Below, in pieces: positions 8,933-17,595 of a stretch of DNA of 64,000 nt. The DNA comes from Bog-756 sp963831535. GTDB lineage: Bacteria > Actinomycetota > Acidimicrobiia > Acidimicrobiales > RAAP-2. Within the stretch, counting starts at the first letter, position 1. Each line of letters opens with the position of its first letter. The stretch covers positions 620,001 to 684,000 of the forward strand of contig CAWHQP010000007.1 in assembly GCA_963831535.1 (NCBI GenBank), read 5' to 3'. The notes beneath the pieces are model-generated. The model was not told the DNA's origin. It ran no database searches and worked only from the letters and a program-made list of their open reading frames with translations. Position numbers and translations under genes: made by a program.

Positions 8933-10762
8933 GTGAGCGTACCGAGCAGCGCGGGCGCCGGCAGCCATGCCGACACCCAGGCCGCCTTCGCCGCAACCCT
9001 GGTTGATGAGTGGGCACGGAACGGGGTGCGACACGCCGTCGTCTGCCCCGGTTCCCGGTCGACGCCCCTGGCCCTGGCCCTGGACGCCGACGGCCGGATC
9101 AGGGTCCACGTCCGGCTCGACGAGCGCTCGGCGGGCTTTTCCGGCGTCGGCATCGGGCTGGCCACCGGTGCCCCCGCCGTGGTGCTCACCACCAGCGGGA
9201 CGGCCGCCGCCGAGCTGCATCCTGCCGTGGTGGAAGCCGACCTTGCCCGGGTGCCCCTCGTGGTGTGCACGGCGGACAGGCCGGCGGAGCTGCGCGACGT
9301 CGGTGCACCCCAGACCATCGACCAGACCTACCTCTTTGGCGGCTCGGTGCGGTGGTTCGCCGACCCCGGCGTACCGGTGGACGCCACCCGGCCATCGTGG
9401 AGGTCGGTGGCCGCCCGGACGGTGGCCGAGTCGAGGTCGGCAACGACGGGTCCCGGACCGGTCCATCTGAACCTGCCCTTCCGTGAGCCCCTGATGGGCG
9501 ACGCCGCCGCCGGTGGAGGGTTGGCTCCGGGCCGGGCCGACGGGGGCCCGTGGCACGTCGTGGTGGGTGGTCATCCCACGCCGGACGAGGAGTGGTTTCG
9601 GGATCGCACCGTTTCTGGCCCGCTCCTCGCATCCCGGCGCGGCCTCATCGTGGCGGGCGCGGGCTGCGGCGAGCCCGAGTCCGTGCTGGCCCTCGGGGCC
9701 GCCCTCGGTTGGCCGATCCTCGCCGACCCCCGTTCGCAGTTGCGACGGGAGGTGCCCGGTGTCATCGGAACCGCCGACGGCATCCTCCGGTCCGACCGGT
9801 TCGTGGACGCCCACCGTCCCGAGTGCATCGTGACACTCGGGGAACGGTGGGTCTCCAAAGTGGTGAACGGATTCCTGGCCCGGGCCGTCGACGAGGGGGC
9901 GCACGGCATCGTGGTCGACCCCTGGGGTCGGTGGACGGACCCCGACCGGACGGCGGCCGAGTTCGTCCGGGCCGATCCGACCCTGTTCACCCGGCGGGTC
10001 ACCGCGCTGATCGGCCGAGGCACCGCGGCCGGACGGGAGTCGGGCCCGACCGGTCCCTGGATGGCCGCTTGGCAGCGGGCCGAGGAACGCGCCCAGGCGG
10101 TACTGGTCGCTACCCTCGGACACACCGAACACGGCGACGGGATCACCGAGCCCGTGCTCGCCCACCGCCTTTTTGCCGGCCTGCCCGACCGAGCCACCCT
10201 GGTGGTGTCGTCCTCCATGCCCGTCCGGGACATCGAGGCCTTCGCCGGTCCGAGGGTGCGGCCCCCCCGGGTCCTGGCCAACCGGGGTGCCAATGGCATC
10301 GACGGGGTGGTCTCCACGGCGGTTGGCGTGGCCCTGGCCAGCCCGGGACCGACCGTCGCCCTGGTCGGCGATCTGGCGTTCCTCCACGACGTCTCGGCGT
10401 TGGTGACGGCGGAGGGGGCCGACGTCGACCTGACCGTGGTGGTGGCCGACAACCGTGGCGGCGGCATCTTCTCGTTCTTGGAGCCGGCATCGGTACTCGA
10501 CCCCGGCACCTTCGACGCCCTGTTCGGGACGCCCCAGGGGCCGGACACAGCCGCCGTCGCCGAAGGTTTCGGCTGGCCGGTCGACGACGTGGCCACCGTC
10601 CCGGGACCGGGTGGCCTGGACGAGGTACTGACCCGGAGGCTGGCCGACGGGTCCCGGGGGGTCATCCGGGTGCAGCTTCCGGGGCGGACCGCCAACGTGG
10701 ACCACCACCGCCGCCTGCACGCCGCCATCGTGGACGCCGTCGACAGCCTCGAACGGGGCTGA
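8933..10762 (+). CDS. menD: SEPHCHC synthase (2-succinyl-5-enolpyruvyl-6-hydroxy-3-cyclohexene-1-carboxylate synthase)
   Basis: This 609-residue thiamine-diphosphate enzyme condenses isochorismate with 2-oxoglutarate, the first committed step to menaquinone. The N-terminal domain has VCPGSRSTPLALAL and the glutamate region DERSAGFSGVGIGLATG, followed by TTSGTAAAELHPAVVEA. The C-terminal ThDP/Mg domain has VGDLAFLHDVSAL and DNRGGGIFSFLEPA. The start is a GTG at 8933 with a G-rich stretch just upstream. It is divergent from menH and convergent with the LCP gene. Length and all motifs match MenD. Confidence 0.95.
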   Translation: MSVPSSAGAGSHADTQAAFAATLVDEWARNGVRHAVVCPGSRSTPLALALDADGRIRVHVRLDERSAGFSGVGIGLATGAPAVVLTTSGTAAAELHPAVVEADLARVPLVVCTADRPAELRDVGAPQTIDQTYLFGGSVRWFADPGVPVDATRPSWRSVAARTVAESRSATTGPGPVHLNLPFREPLMGDAAAGGGLAPGRADGGPWHVVVGGHPTPDEEWFRDRTVSGPLLASRRGLIVAGAGCGEPESVLALGAALGWPILADPRSQLRREVPGVIGTADGILRSDRFVDAHRPECIVTLGERWVSKVVNGFLARAVDEGAHGIVVDPWGRWTDPDRTAAEFVRADPTLFTRRVTALIGRGTAAGRESGPTGPWMAAWQRAEERAQAVLVATLGHTEHGDGITEPVLAHRLFAGLPDRATLVVSSSMPVRDIEAFAGPRVRPPRVLANRGANGIDGVVSTAVGVALASPGPTVALVGDLAFLHDVSALVTAEGADVDLTVVVADNRGGGIFSFLEPASVLDPGTFDALFGTPQGPDTAAVAEGFGWPVDDVATVPGPGGLDEVLTRRLADGSRGVIRVQLPGRTANVDHHRRLHAAIVDAVDSLERG

Positions 10763-10777
10763 CCCCCACCCAGTCTG

Positions 10778-10805
10778 TGGCTGACCGGTTGCCGTCAGTC
10801 AGCCA
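10778..10805. terminator. stem-loop between convergent menD and LCP genes
   Basis: TGGCTGAC (10778-10785) pairs perfectly with GTCAGCCA (10798-10805), and the 12-base loop can form a further CGG/CCG pairing. It sits in the 70-base gap between two convergent genes, where a bidirectional terminator is expected. No U-run follows, as is common in high-GC actinobacteria. Confidence 0.5.
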
Positions 10806-10832
10806 GGGGACGGCCCGGCCAAACCCCCCGCA

Positions 10833-12233
10833 TCAGCAGGGGCGCGGGTCGTAGGAGGGAACCCCCGCGTAGGCGGGGGCCGTCGTGGTGGGGGAGCTGG
10901 CGGCGTGCTTCGACGTGGGGGCCGCGGTGGTCACCGGTGCAGCGGCGGCCGGCAAGGTGGTCGGCACTGACAAGGTGAGATCGTTGCCGTAGGCGTCGAT
11001 GGGTGGCGTGGTGATGGGCCCGAACGGTCCGCCGAGGAACTGGGTGATCATCTGGGAGGCCTCGTCGGGCTGGACCACCTCGACATCCGATCCCCCTGAC
11101 GTGACCGCCGGTGCCGTGGGCAGCGTCAAGGTCTGCAGCTGGGAGCCCGAGAAGGCGTGGTACCGCTCGGCCAGACCGAAGATGTCGTCGGGGGTCAGGG
11201 CGTTGTCCTTGCTGAAGTCGTGGACGACCGAGGAGAGCAGGGTGTTGAGGCGCAGGGGGTTGTAGGTGGATTTGGCCTTGTCCAGTGCGGCCGAGATGAT
11301 CAGGTTCTGACGGGTGATTCGACCGATGTCCGAACTCTGGTCGTAGGTCCACTCACCGTTTGCGTAGTACTCGTAGAAGCGGGAGCGGGACAGGGCCAAC
11401 GCCTGCTGGCCGTTCAGCACCTGACAGCCTGCGGTGGGGATGTCGAGGCCGGAGTTGTTGTAGCAAACCCCGGTCTGGCAGTCCCGGTCCCGGACCGGGT
11501 AGGGGAAGTCCATGGAGATGCCCCCGAGGGCGTTCACCGCGTCCTGCAGCCCGAAGAAGTTGATCACGATGTAGTGGCTGATCGGGATCCCGAAGGTGTT
11601 CTGGATGGTCTGGATCAGCGCGTCGGGCCCACTCCCGAACGCCGCGTTGATCTTGTTGTCGGTTGACAACCCGGTGCTGGCCGGGACCCCCGAGAGCTGA
11701 ACGTAGGTGTCACGGGGGATCGACAGGGTCGAGGCCGTTCCCGTGGCCGGATCGACGTGGACGATCTTGATGGTGTCACTGCGCTGTCCACCGGCGTTGG
11801 TGGCGTTACCGAACTGCTGAGCCTCGGCCGCCGTCTCCCCGACGCGGCTGTCGGAGCCGATGAGCAGGAGGTTGTAGGGAGCCCCATTGGCCGCGGCTAC
11901 ACAGGCGGAACAGGGCGATGAGGACACCTTGCTCCACTGGTAGCGGAAGTAGCCGTAGCCGAGTGCCGCGATGAGGACCACCACCACCACCACACCGACC
12001 AGACCACGGAGAACCCGTTCGGCGGGCCGGCGGCGCTTCTTGGTCGCCCGTCGCCGCTCCCGGCGCGACGGGATGGCCACCTGCCCGCTCAGGATGGGGC
12101 CGGGGAATTCGGGGGCGGACCGGCTCGACCGTCCTGGGGGTGGGCTCGAGACGCGGGGCTGTCCGGTCGGGCGACCCGACGATCGTCCGGTGGGACGGGA
12201 TCCGCTCGATCTGGGTGGGTCGGTGGGAGGCAC
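10833..12233 (-). CDS. LCP (LytR-CpsA-Psr) family cell-wall glycopolymer ligase
   Basis: This 466-residue membrane-anchored protein has a basic, Pro/Ser-rich cytoplasmic N-terminus, then one transmembrane helix near residues 75-97. The extracellular LCP domain follows, with NLLLIGSDSR, QRSDTIKIVHVDP, TLSIPRDTYV, DNKINAAFGSG, DAVNALGGISMDFPYPVRD and LNGQQALALSRSR. A Thr/Ala/Pro-rich tail closes it. LCP enzymes transfer teichoic acid, arabinogalactan or capsule chains from lipid carriers to peptidoglycan; the conserved Arg and Asp residues for pyrophosphate and metal are present. The exact polymer is unknown. It stands alone between menD and a carotenoid oxygenase. Confidence 0.9.
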   Translation of the reverse strand: MPPTDPPRSSGSRPTGRSSGRPTGQPRVSSPPPGRSSRSAPEFPGPILSGQVAIPSRRERRRATKKRRRPAERVLRGLVGVVVVVVLIAALGYGYFRYQWSKVSSSPCSACVAAANGAPYNLLLIGSDSRVGETAAEAQQFGNATNAGGQRSDTIKIVHVDPATGTASTLSIPRDTYVQLSGVPASTGLSTDNKINAAFGSGPDALIQTIQNTFGIPISHYIVINFFGLQDAVNALGGISMDFPYPVRDRDCQTGVCYNNSGLDIPTAGCQVLNGQQALALSRSRFYEYYANGEWTYDQSSDIGRITRQNLIISAALDKAKSTYNPLRLNTLLSSVVHDFSKDNALTPDDIFGLAERYHAFSGSQLQTLTLPTAPAVTSGGSDVEVVQPDEASQMITQFLGGPFGPITTPPIDAYGNDLTLSVPTTLPAAAAPVTTAAPTSKHAASSPTTTAPAYAGVPSYDPRPC

Positions 12234-12365
12234 AGTGGGTGGGGGTCTGGCTGGGCGGTCCGGTGGTCTGAGACAAAGGCCTCAGCAGGCAAGCCGGGCA
12301 GGTGGGACGTGCCAGTTTCCCACGGGGGGACCCCAGACGGGTGGCACCCTCGGCGCCCATGCCGG

Positions 12366-13712
12366 TTACGAGTCGATCGGCAGCCAGGACCCGTGGAATC
12401 CGAAGGGGATCCGGGCGGGGAGATGCACGGTGGCCACCGGAGGACCGGCGAACGAGGTGGCGTCGAGAATCACCAGGTCACTGGAGTCGGTGGTGGCGTC
12501 GTAGACCACCGAGAGCACCCACCCCTCGTTCTCGCCCCGGCCGTCTGAGGCTCGGACGAACACCGGTTCCCCGGGGAACCGATACTGGCCCGGGTCGAAC
12601 CGGGTCGATTCGTCGCGTCCCAGGTCGTATTGGACCAGTCCCACCTGGGTGGGGTCATCGGTCTCGTCCCCGAGACGGACGCAGTAGCCGTAGCGGTGGG
12701 GCAGGCCGGCCACGGCGTCGTCGATCCGCGGGAACTCGACGGGCACGTCGTCGAGGCGGCGCTCGGCGATGCGCCCGGCCACCGGGTCGATTGTCCAGCG
12801 GGCCAGCACCGGGAGGTCCGAGGCGATCGACCGGCCCGGAGGGGTGTCGAACGCCCGGTCGTAACGGATGACGTCCATGATCACGTTCGGGCCGTCGTCA
12901 TAGGCGTTGAGCACGTGGAAGACGTAGACGGGGTCGATGCCGATCCACCGGATGTCGTCGCTGCGGCCGTTGCGGGGCATCACCCCGACCCGGGCCCCGG
13001 CCTCGGGCACCCAGCGGAAGGGAAGGGAACGGCCCGTGGCCGCCAGGTCGAGGTCGAACAGGACGGGGAGATCGAGGAAGACCACCCGGGAGGCCGTCAC
13101 GCCGAAGTCGTGGATCATCGTGGCCCGGGGGATGTCGACGGCCTCGGTGCGTACCAGCCCGCCGGCGGCGTCCACCACGTGATAGCGGAGAAAGGGGGGC
13201 CCGAAGACGTCGTAGCCGAAGAAGAGCAGCTCACCGGTGGTGGGGTCGACCTTGGGGTGGGCGGTCATGGGCGAGGCCAGTCCGCCGTCGAAGTCATGGA
13301 TTCGGGCCCGGCTGAGGTCGTCGGAGATCGCATGGGGGAAGCCCGACTCCACCAGGGCCAGCGTGGTGCCGGCGTGCCGGATCACATGGGTGTTGGCCTT
13401 CCCGTCGATGGGTTCGGTCGGACCCGCCGGTGAGGGCGTCTCGAGCTTGTAGGCCAGCGCCCGGGTCCTCACCCAACGGTTCCGGTAGCCGGCGGCCCGT
13501 CCCTCGGTCAGGGTGATGCCGTGGATCATGCCGTCACCGGCGAACCAGTGGTAGTCGTCCTCGTCGGCGGGGACGGTGGCGGGATTCGGACCGTTGCGCA
13601 GGAGCCGACCGGTCAGGTCGGGCGGAATCACCCCGGTCACCGGGAGCGGGTGGTCGTCGCTGCGCTCGACCATGACCGGTGCGTAGTTGCCATGGAGGTA
13701 GGGATTGACCAA
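12366..13712 (-). CDS. carotenoid oxygenase family protein (non-heme iron dioxygenase)
   Basis: This beta-propeller dioxygenase cleaves carotenoids, apocarotenoids or stilbene-like double bonds. The iron ligands appear as the His residues in MTAHPKVDP, TMIHDFGVT, YVFHVLNAYDD and GFHGSWL near the C-terminus. NPYLHGNYAPV and LRNGPNP, just after the start, are family hallmarks. The start was placed at a TTG (13712), giving 448 residues, because AGGAG (13719-13723 on the complement) stands 6 bases upstream and homology begins at once; the longer frame upstream has no family similarity. It is divergent from tyrS with a 160-base gap. The substrate is unknown and no carotenoid synthesis genes are nearby. 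Confidence 0.9.
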   Translation of the reverse strand: MVNPYLHGNYAPVMVERSDDHPLPVTGVIPPDLTGRLLRNGPNPATVPADEDDYHWFAGDGMIHGITLTEGRAAGYRNRWVRTRALAYKLETPSPAGPTEPIDGKANTHVIRHAGTTLALVESGFPHAISDDLSRARIHDFDGGLASPMTAHPKVDPTTGELLFFGYDVFGPPFLRYHVVDAAGGLVRTEAVDIPRATMIHDFGVTASRVVFLDLPVLFDLDLAATGRSLPFRWVPEAGARVGVMPRNGRSDDIRWIGIDPVYVFHVLNAYDDGPNVIMDVIRYDRAFDTPPGRSIASDLPVLARWTIDPVAGRIAERRLDDVPVEFPRIDDAVAGLPHRYGYCVRLGDETDDPTQVGLVQYDLGRDESTRFDPGQYRFPGEPVFVRASDGRGENEGWVLSVVYDATTDSSDLVILDATSFAGPPVATVHLPARIPFGFHGSWLPIDS

Positions 13713-13872
13713 CGGGTGCTCCTGGCCAGGGGTCCGGGGATTCGGAGGTTTCGGGACTGCGGGGGTCGATCGTAGCGTCGGTGGGCGTCGAGGCCGCGGC
13801 CACCCGAGGCCCGGGTACCGCCGGGCCCACGGAGGGAACCACCCTGGTCCGGTGACGTGGCAGGCTACGTCC

Positions 13873-15159
13873 ATGGCCCACTTCGCCGAGGATCTTCGCT
13901 TCCGGGGGCTCATCCACCAGCTGACCGATCCCGAACTCGAGCAGCGCCTCGATGCCGACCGACTCACCGCCTACAGCGGGTTCGACCCCACGGCCAACAG
14001 CCTGCACGTGGGCCATCTACTCCAGGTCTGCAACCTCCGCCGCCTGCAGATGGCCGGGCACCGTCCCATCGCCCTGGCCGGCGGCGGGACCGGGTTCGTG
14101 GGAGATCCGGGCGGCAAGTCCGAGGAGCGGTCACTGCTCTCCACCGAGCAGCTCCGGTCCAACCTCGACGGCATCCGCGGTCAGCTCGAGCGGTTCCTCG
14201 ACTTCTCCGGGACGGGTGCCGAATCGCAGGCCCTACTAGTCAACAACGCCGACTGGTTGGAGCCCATGACGCTGTTCGGATTCCTACGCGATGTGGGTAA
14301 GCACTTCACCGTCAACCAGATGGTGGCCAAGGACTCGGTGAAGTCCCGGTTGAGCCGGGCCGACCAAGGCATCTCGTACACCGAGTTCAGCTACATGCTG
14401 CTCCAGGCCTACGACTTCCTCCACCTGTTCGACGCCTACGGTTGCCGCCTGCAGCTCGGTGGCAGCGACCAGTGGGGGAACATCACCATGGGCATCGATC
14501 TCGTGCGCAAGGTGCGCCAGGACGAGGTGTGGGGTCTGACCACCCCGCTGGTGCTGAAGTCGGACGGCACCAAGTTCGGGAAGACCGAGTCGGGCACGGT
14601 GTGGCTCGACGCCCGGCGGACCAGCGCCTACCGGCTCTACCAGTTCCTGTTGGGCAGCGAGGACGCGGTCGTCGGCACGTATCTCCGGTACTTCACCTTC
14701 CTCGACCACGACGCCATCCTGGCCCTCGACGAAGCCACGACCACCCGTCCCGAGCGGCGGGAGGCGCAGCGGGAGCTCGCCCGGCAGGTCTGCGTCATGG
14801 TGCACGGCACCGAGGACACCGAACGGGCCGAACGGGCGGCCGCTGCCCTGTTCAGCGAAGACGTCGCCCGCCTGGACGAGCAGTCGATCCTCGACGTCTT
14901 CGCCGACGCCCCGTCTACCCAGCTGACCCGGTCCCGACTGGACGGCGACGGTGCTGAGTTGGTCGACCTGATGGTCGAAACGCACCTGGCCCCGTCCCGG
15001 GGGCGGGCCCGTACCACCATCGAGCAGGGTGGCGCCTATGTGAACAACTCGAGGGTGGAGGACGTGGACCGGACCGTCCGGGTCGATGACCTGGTGGCCG
15101 GCCGGTACCTCGTTCTCCGCAGCGGGAAGAAGAACTACCACTTGGTGCGATTCGAGTGA
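13873..15159 (+). CDS. tyrS: tyrosyl-tRNA synthetase
   Basis: This 428-residue class I synthetase has the ATP signature HVGH (residues 45-48) and a KMSKS-equivalent KFGKT near residue 238. The tyrosine pocket is seen as YSGFDPTANSLH and GGSDQWGNITMG. The C-terminal S4-like RNA-binding domain (TTIEQGGAYVNN, then DLVAGRYLVLRSGKKNYHLVRF) matches the bacterial TyrRS. The ATG at 13873 fits the family start. Confidence 0.96.
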   Translation: MAHFAEDLRFRGLIHQLTDPELEQRLDADRLTAYSGFDPTANSLHVGHLLQVCNLRRLQMAGHRPIALAGGGTGFVGDPGGKSEERSLLSTEQLRSNLDGIRGQLERFLDFSGTGAESQALLVNNADWLEPMTLFGFLRDVGKHFTVNQMVAKDSVKSRLSRADQGISYTEFSYMLLQAYDFLHLFDAYGCRLQLGGSDQWGNITMGIDLVRKVRQDEVWGLTTPLVLKSDGTKFGKTESGTVWLDARRTSAYRLYQFLLGSEDAVVGTYLRYFTFLDHDAILALDEATTTRPERREAQRELARQVCVMVHGTEDTERAERAAAALFSEDVARLDEQSILDVFADAPSTQLTRSRLDGDGAELVDLMVETHLAPSRGRARTTIEQGGAYVNNSRVEDVDRTVRVDDLVAGRYLVLRSGKKNYHLVRFE

Positions 15160-15201
15160 TCCGGGGGCGCCACCCGAGCAGGAAGGCGGATGCCAGGGTC
15201 C

Positions 15202-15207
15202 TACACT
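15202..15207 (+). promoter_or_regulatory. -10 box of leaderless type, DUF3151 gene
   Basis: TACACT lies 7 bases before the ATG at 15215, with no Shine-Dalgarno site between them. This is the arrangement of an actinobacterial leaderless transcript. No clear -35 element is visible. Confidence 0.4.
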
Positions 15208-15214
15208 GACCCCC

Positions 15215-15688
15215 ATGAACCACCCTGCAGGACCTTCGTCGGAGTTTTCGCCCGTCCGGTTGACCTCGGGTCTACCCGAGACGGTGCTCCCCGAGGAGTC
15301 CGAGGCCGTTCGGGTCGGCCTGGAGGCGGCGATGGCCCAACCGGCCGACCGACGGCGCCACGCCGTGGCCGACGTGGTCCGCTCCGCTCCTCGCTCCCAG
15401 GCCGCCTGGGCCGCACTCGGCTCGCTGGCCCGGGACGACGTCGAGGCCTACGCGTGCTTCCGCGTCGGGTACCACCGCGGCCTCGATGCCCTCCGGGGTG
15501 CGGGCTGGAAGGGTTCCGGACTCGTGCTGTGGACCCACGAGTCGAACCGGGGGTTCCTCCGCTGTCTCGACGGGCTCCGGTCGTCGGCCGGGGCCATCGG
15601 CGAGCACGACGAGGAGGAGCGGTGCAGCCAGTTCCTCAGGCAGTTGGATCCGTCGTGGCGCCCGGACTGGACGGGCATTCCGGCCTAG
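15215..15688 (+). CDS. DUF3151 family protein
   Basis: This 157-residue soluble protein matches the actinobacterial DUF3151 pattern. A helical N-terminal half (VRVGLEAAMAQPADRRRHAV, AAWAALGSLARDD) is followed by the signature AYACFRVGYHRGLDALRGAGW, GLVLWTHESNRGFLRCLDGL and a closing FLRQLDPSW. The function of the family is unknown. Its stop overlaps the likely GTG start of the following lipoprotein gene (TAGTG), suggesting translational coupling. The ATG at 15215 is supported by the -10 box 7 bases upstream. Confidence 0.85.
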   Translation: MNHPAGPSSEFSPVRLTSGLPETVLPEESEAVRVGLEAAMAQPADRRRHAVADVVRSAPRSQAAWAALGSLARDDVEAYACFRVGYHRGLDALRGAGWKGSGLVLWTHESNRGFLRCLDGLRSSAGAIGEHDEEERCSQFLRQLDPSWRPDWTGIPA

Positions 15689-16317
15689 TGACGTTTGGGA
15701 CCGTGTCACTGTCCCGGTCCTTCCCCGTGACGCCGCCCGGGCCGCCGCCGGTGCCGGCCGGGACGAGCGCCGCGGGTGACGCCGGATACCGATGGACGCG
15801 GGCGAGGTCGGCCGTCGCGGCCTCAGTGCTGCTCCTCGTGGTCGTCGTGCTGACCGGATGCGCCGGACCGGAGGAATCGGGTCCGGTGTCGGCCCGGGTC
15901 TCCTCGTGGATGTCCACTGCCGGAGGAGGAGCCGCCATCGGCAGCCTCGTGGTGGACAGCGCCAACATCGACCACGCCATCGCCACCCATCAGCCGGCGT
16001 CCGCCATCAAGACGGTGTGCGCCCTGCTCACCAACGACGCCGAGACGGCCATCGGCAATCTGCCCACTCCTGACAGCCGGCTTACCAACGATCTCAACAA
16101 CGCCTACGAGAAGGCCGCCGCCGCCGGTGACGACTGTTACCAGGGTGCCGAGGGGAGTGCGTCGCTGCTCCGTCGGTCGGCGGAGGAGCGGAAGGCCCTG
16201 GGGCCGCTCCTGACCACCGCGCTCGATCGCATTGACTTGGTCACCGGTCACACACCGTCGACCTCGACCACCCAACCGGACGGAGCTTGTGACGATCCGT
16301 TCGGGGGATGCAACTGA
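15688..16317 (+). CDS. putative lipoprotein of unknown function
   Basis: The protein of about 209 residues has a Pro-rich head, a basic stretch, then a hydrophobic helix (SVLLLVVVVLTGC) whose LTGC is a lipobox. It is therefore probably a lipid-anchored extracytoplasmic protein after signal peptidase II cleavage. The mature part is mostly helical and has four cysteines besides the lipobox Cys (TVCALL, DDCYQG and GACDDPFGGCN), two of them in the last 8 residues. No family was recognised. GTG starts at 15688, 15703 and 15727 are all in frame; 15688 is given because it overlaps the DUF3151 stop. It runs into the flavin reductase region. Confidence 0.6.
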   Translation: MTFGTVSLSRSFPVTPPGPPPVPAGTSAAGDAGYRWTRARSAVAASVLLLVVVVLTGCAGPEESGPVSARVSSWMSTAGGGAAIGSLVVDSANIDHAIATHQPASAIKTVCALLTNDAETAIGNLPTPDSRLTNDLNNAYEKAAAAGDDCYQGAEGSASLLRRSAEERKALGPLLTTALDRIDLVTGHTPSTSTTQPDGACDDPFGGCN

Positions 16318-16349
16318 TCCATGATCGACCGTGCCCAGAGGGCGGGCCG

Positions 16350-16943
16350 ATGCCGGTGAGCCACGGCGACCGGGGACCGGTTCCCGCCGGTCGGGATCCC
16401 GACGTCTACGACCGGCTGAGGCGACGGGTCCTGTGGTCGATGCCGACCGGGCTGTTCGTCGTCGGCAGCAGATCCGGCGATCGACGGAACCTGATGACCT
16501 GCAATTGGGTGATGCAGGTGGCCGTCAGCCCCAAGCTGGTCGCCGTGTCGGTGGAACGTACATCGGTGACCCGGGAGCTCATCGCCGCCGGAGGCGGCTT
16601 CTCGGTCAGCGTGCTCGGCCGTTCCGACCGTGCCGTCGTGCGACGGTTCGTGAAACCGGTGGAGACGGTGGAGAGCGACGACGACGGTGTCGTCGTCTCC
16701 CTTCAGGGGGAGCCGGTGCACGAGGTCACCGGGGGGCTGCCCTGCCTGGCCTCGGCGGTGTCGTGGTTGTCGTGCCGGGTCCGCCACACCGGCGACTGGG
16801 GGGACCCCGACGGGTTGCCGGTGAGCCATGTGCTGTTCGTCGGGGAGGTGGTGGACGCCGGTGAGCGTGAGCCGACGGACGGCCCCCGGGATGCTCCGGA
16901 GATCCTGCGCATGGAGGACACCCGCATGAACTACGGGGGCTGA
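16350..16943 (+). CDS. flavin reductase family protein
   Basis: This 197-residue protein has the split-barrel FMN-binding fold of flavin reductase-like enzymes. Visible features are SMPTGLFVVGSRSGDRRNLMTCNWVMQVAVSP near the N-terminus, SVERTSVTRELIAAGGGFSVSVLGR, and a C-terminal HVLFVGEVVDAG. Such proteins bind FMN or haem and supply reduced flavin or act as oxidoreductases; the partner is unknown. The ATG at 16350 was chosen (AGAGGG upstream). An ATG at 16308, overlapping the previous gene, is the alternative. Confidence 0.82.
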   Translation: MPVSHGDRGPVPAGRDPDVYDRLRRRVLWSMPTGLFVVGSRSGDRRNLMTCNWVMQVAVSPKLVAVSVERTSVTRELIAAGGGFSVSVLGRSDRAVVRRFVKPVETVESDDDGVVVSLQGEPVHEVTGGLPCLASAVSWLSCRVRHTGDWGDPDGLPVSHVLFVGEVVDAGEREPTDGPRDAPEILRMEDTRMNYGG

Positions 16944-16961
16944 CCGACTCGGCCGCCGGCA

Positions 16962-17198
16962 TCAGCCCCCGGTCGGGGGATCGGAAGGTCGCAGGTCGAT
17001 CCGGAGTGTCAGCACCCCGTCGTGCAGTTCGGCAACCGCGTCGCCGAGCATGGCGAAGTCCATGAAGTCGGCCCGGGCCTGCTCTTTAAACCGTTCGCGA
17101 TCGGGCCCCTCGACGGGGGGAAGGCCCCGGGACCGGACTGCATCGGCCCTGGTCCGGAAGCGCTCGACCATGGCCTGAGGGTCGAATTGTTCGGGCAT
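16962..17198 (-). CDS. small conserved protein of unknown function (78 aa)
   Basis: A 78-residue charged protein (MPEQFDPQAMVERFRTRADA at the start, LHDGVLTLRIDLRP near the end). The first two thirds look helical with alternating Arg and Glu, and the end looks like two beta strands. No cysteines, signal peptide or membrane segment. The frame is bounded by a TACCAT box 6 bases before the ATG (17198) and shows normal high-GC codon use, so it is probably real. It is convergent with the flavin reductase gene (18-base gap) and divergent from the zinc-ribbon gene. Function not recognised. Confidence 0.6.
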   Translation of the reverse strand: MPEQFDPQAMVERFRTRADAVRSRGLPPVEGPDRERFKEQARADFMDFAMLGDAVAELHDGVLTLRIDLRPSDPPTGG

Positions 17199-17204
17199 GC
17201 CCCG

Positions 17205-17210
17205 ATGGTA
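17205..17210 (-). promoter_or_regulatory. -10 box of leaderless type, 78-aa protein gene
   Basis: On the minus strand TACCAT lies 6 bases before the ATG at 17198; there is no ribosome site in the gap. Confidence 0.35.
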
Positions 17211-17250
17211 CTGGCCGTCCCGGTGTGCCACGACTGGGGACGCCCCGCAC

Positions 17251-17256
17251 TACACT
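17251..17256 (+). promoter_or_regulatory. probable -10 box for the zinc-ribbon gene
   Basis: TACACT stands about 80 bases before the GTG at 17339. Unlike most single genes in this window, this gene has a leader and a strong AAGGAG ribosome site (17325-17330). No clear -35 element. Confidence 0.3.
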
Positions 17257-17338
17257 GGGGGCCGATCGGTGATCAGCGATCACCCGGGTTCGCCGTGTCG
17301 GGGGAATACCACCGCTGGTGGGGCAAGGAGTTGTTTCC

Positions 17339-17548
17339 GTGAAGAAGGGACGCCATCGCCGCTTCGAAGAAGCGCGCAGCTTGAAGCGTTCGGTCGCCAC
17401 CGACAATCGGCGTTGTCCCGAGTGCGGCGCGGAGCCCGACGACAAGCATGCGTCGTGGTGCCTGGCCACTGAAGACGACTACGACGAGATCCTCGGCACG
17501 GCCCCGAAGGACCCCTCCTTTGCCGAGGACGACCCCCTCGCCGAGTAG
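17339..17548 (+). CDS. small zinc-ribbon-like protein (69 aa)
   Basis: A 69-residue protein beginning at a GTG with an excellent ribosome site (AAGGAG, 8-base spacing). The N-terminus is strongly basic (KKGRHRRFEEARSLKR), the middle has CPECG...HASWC (a C-x2-C pair plus a His and a third Cys, a likely zinc site), and the tail is acidic (EDDYDEI, FAEDDPLAE). The layout suggests a small nucleic-acid- or ribosome-associated factor, but this is inference from composition. No family recognised. It is convergent with the cysteine-rich gene downstream. Confidence 0.7.
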   Translation: MKKGRHRRFEEARSLKRSVATDNRRCPECGAEPDDKHASWCLATEDDYDEILGTAPKDPSFAEDDPLAE

Positions 17549-17595
17549 CCGACGCCACCTGGAGGCGAAGTTCGATTAGGGGTCTGGGACGGATC

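Noticed and set aside
8354..10720. 788-residue open frame antisense to menD
   Set aside because: Composition is that of a GC-skewed shadow, and menD on the other strand has every family motif.
12309..12548. Small plus-strand gene between the LCP and carotenoid oxygenase genes
   Set aside because: Overlaps the conserved C-terminus of the carotenoid oxygenase on the other strand; no ribosome site and no conserved pattern.
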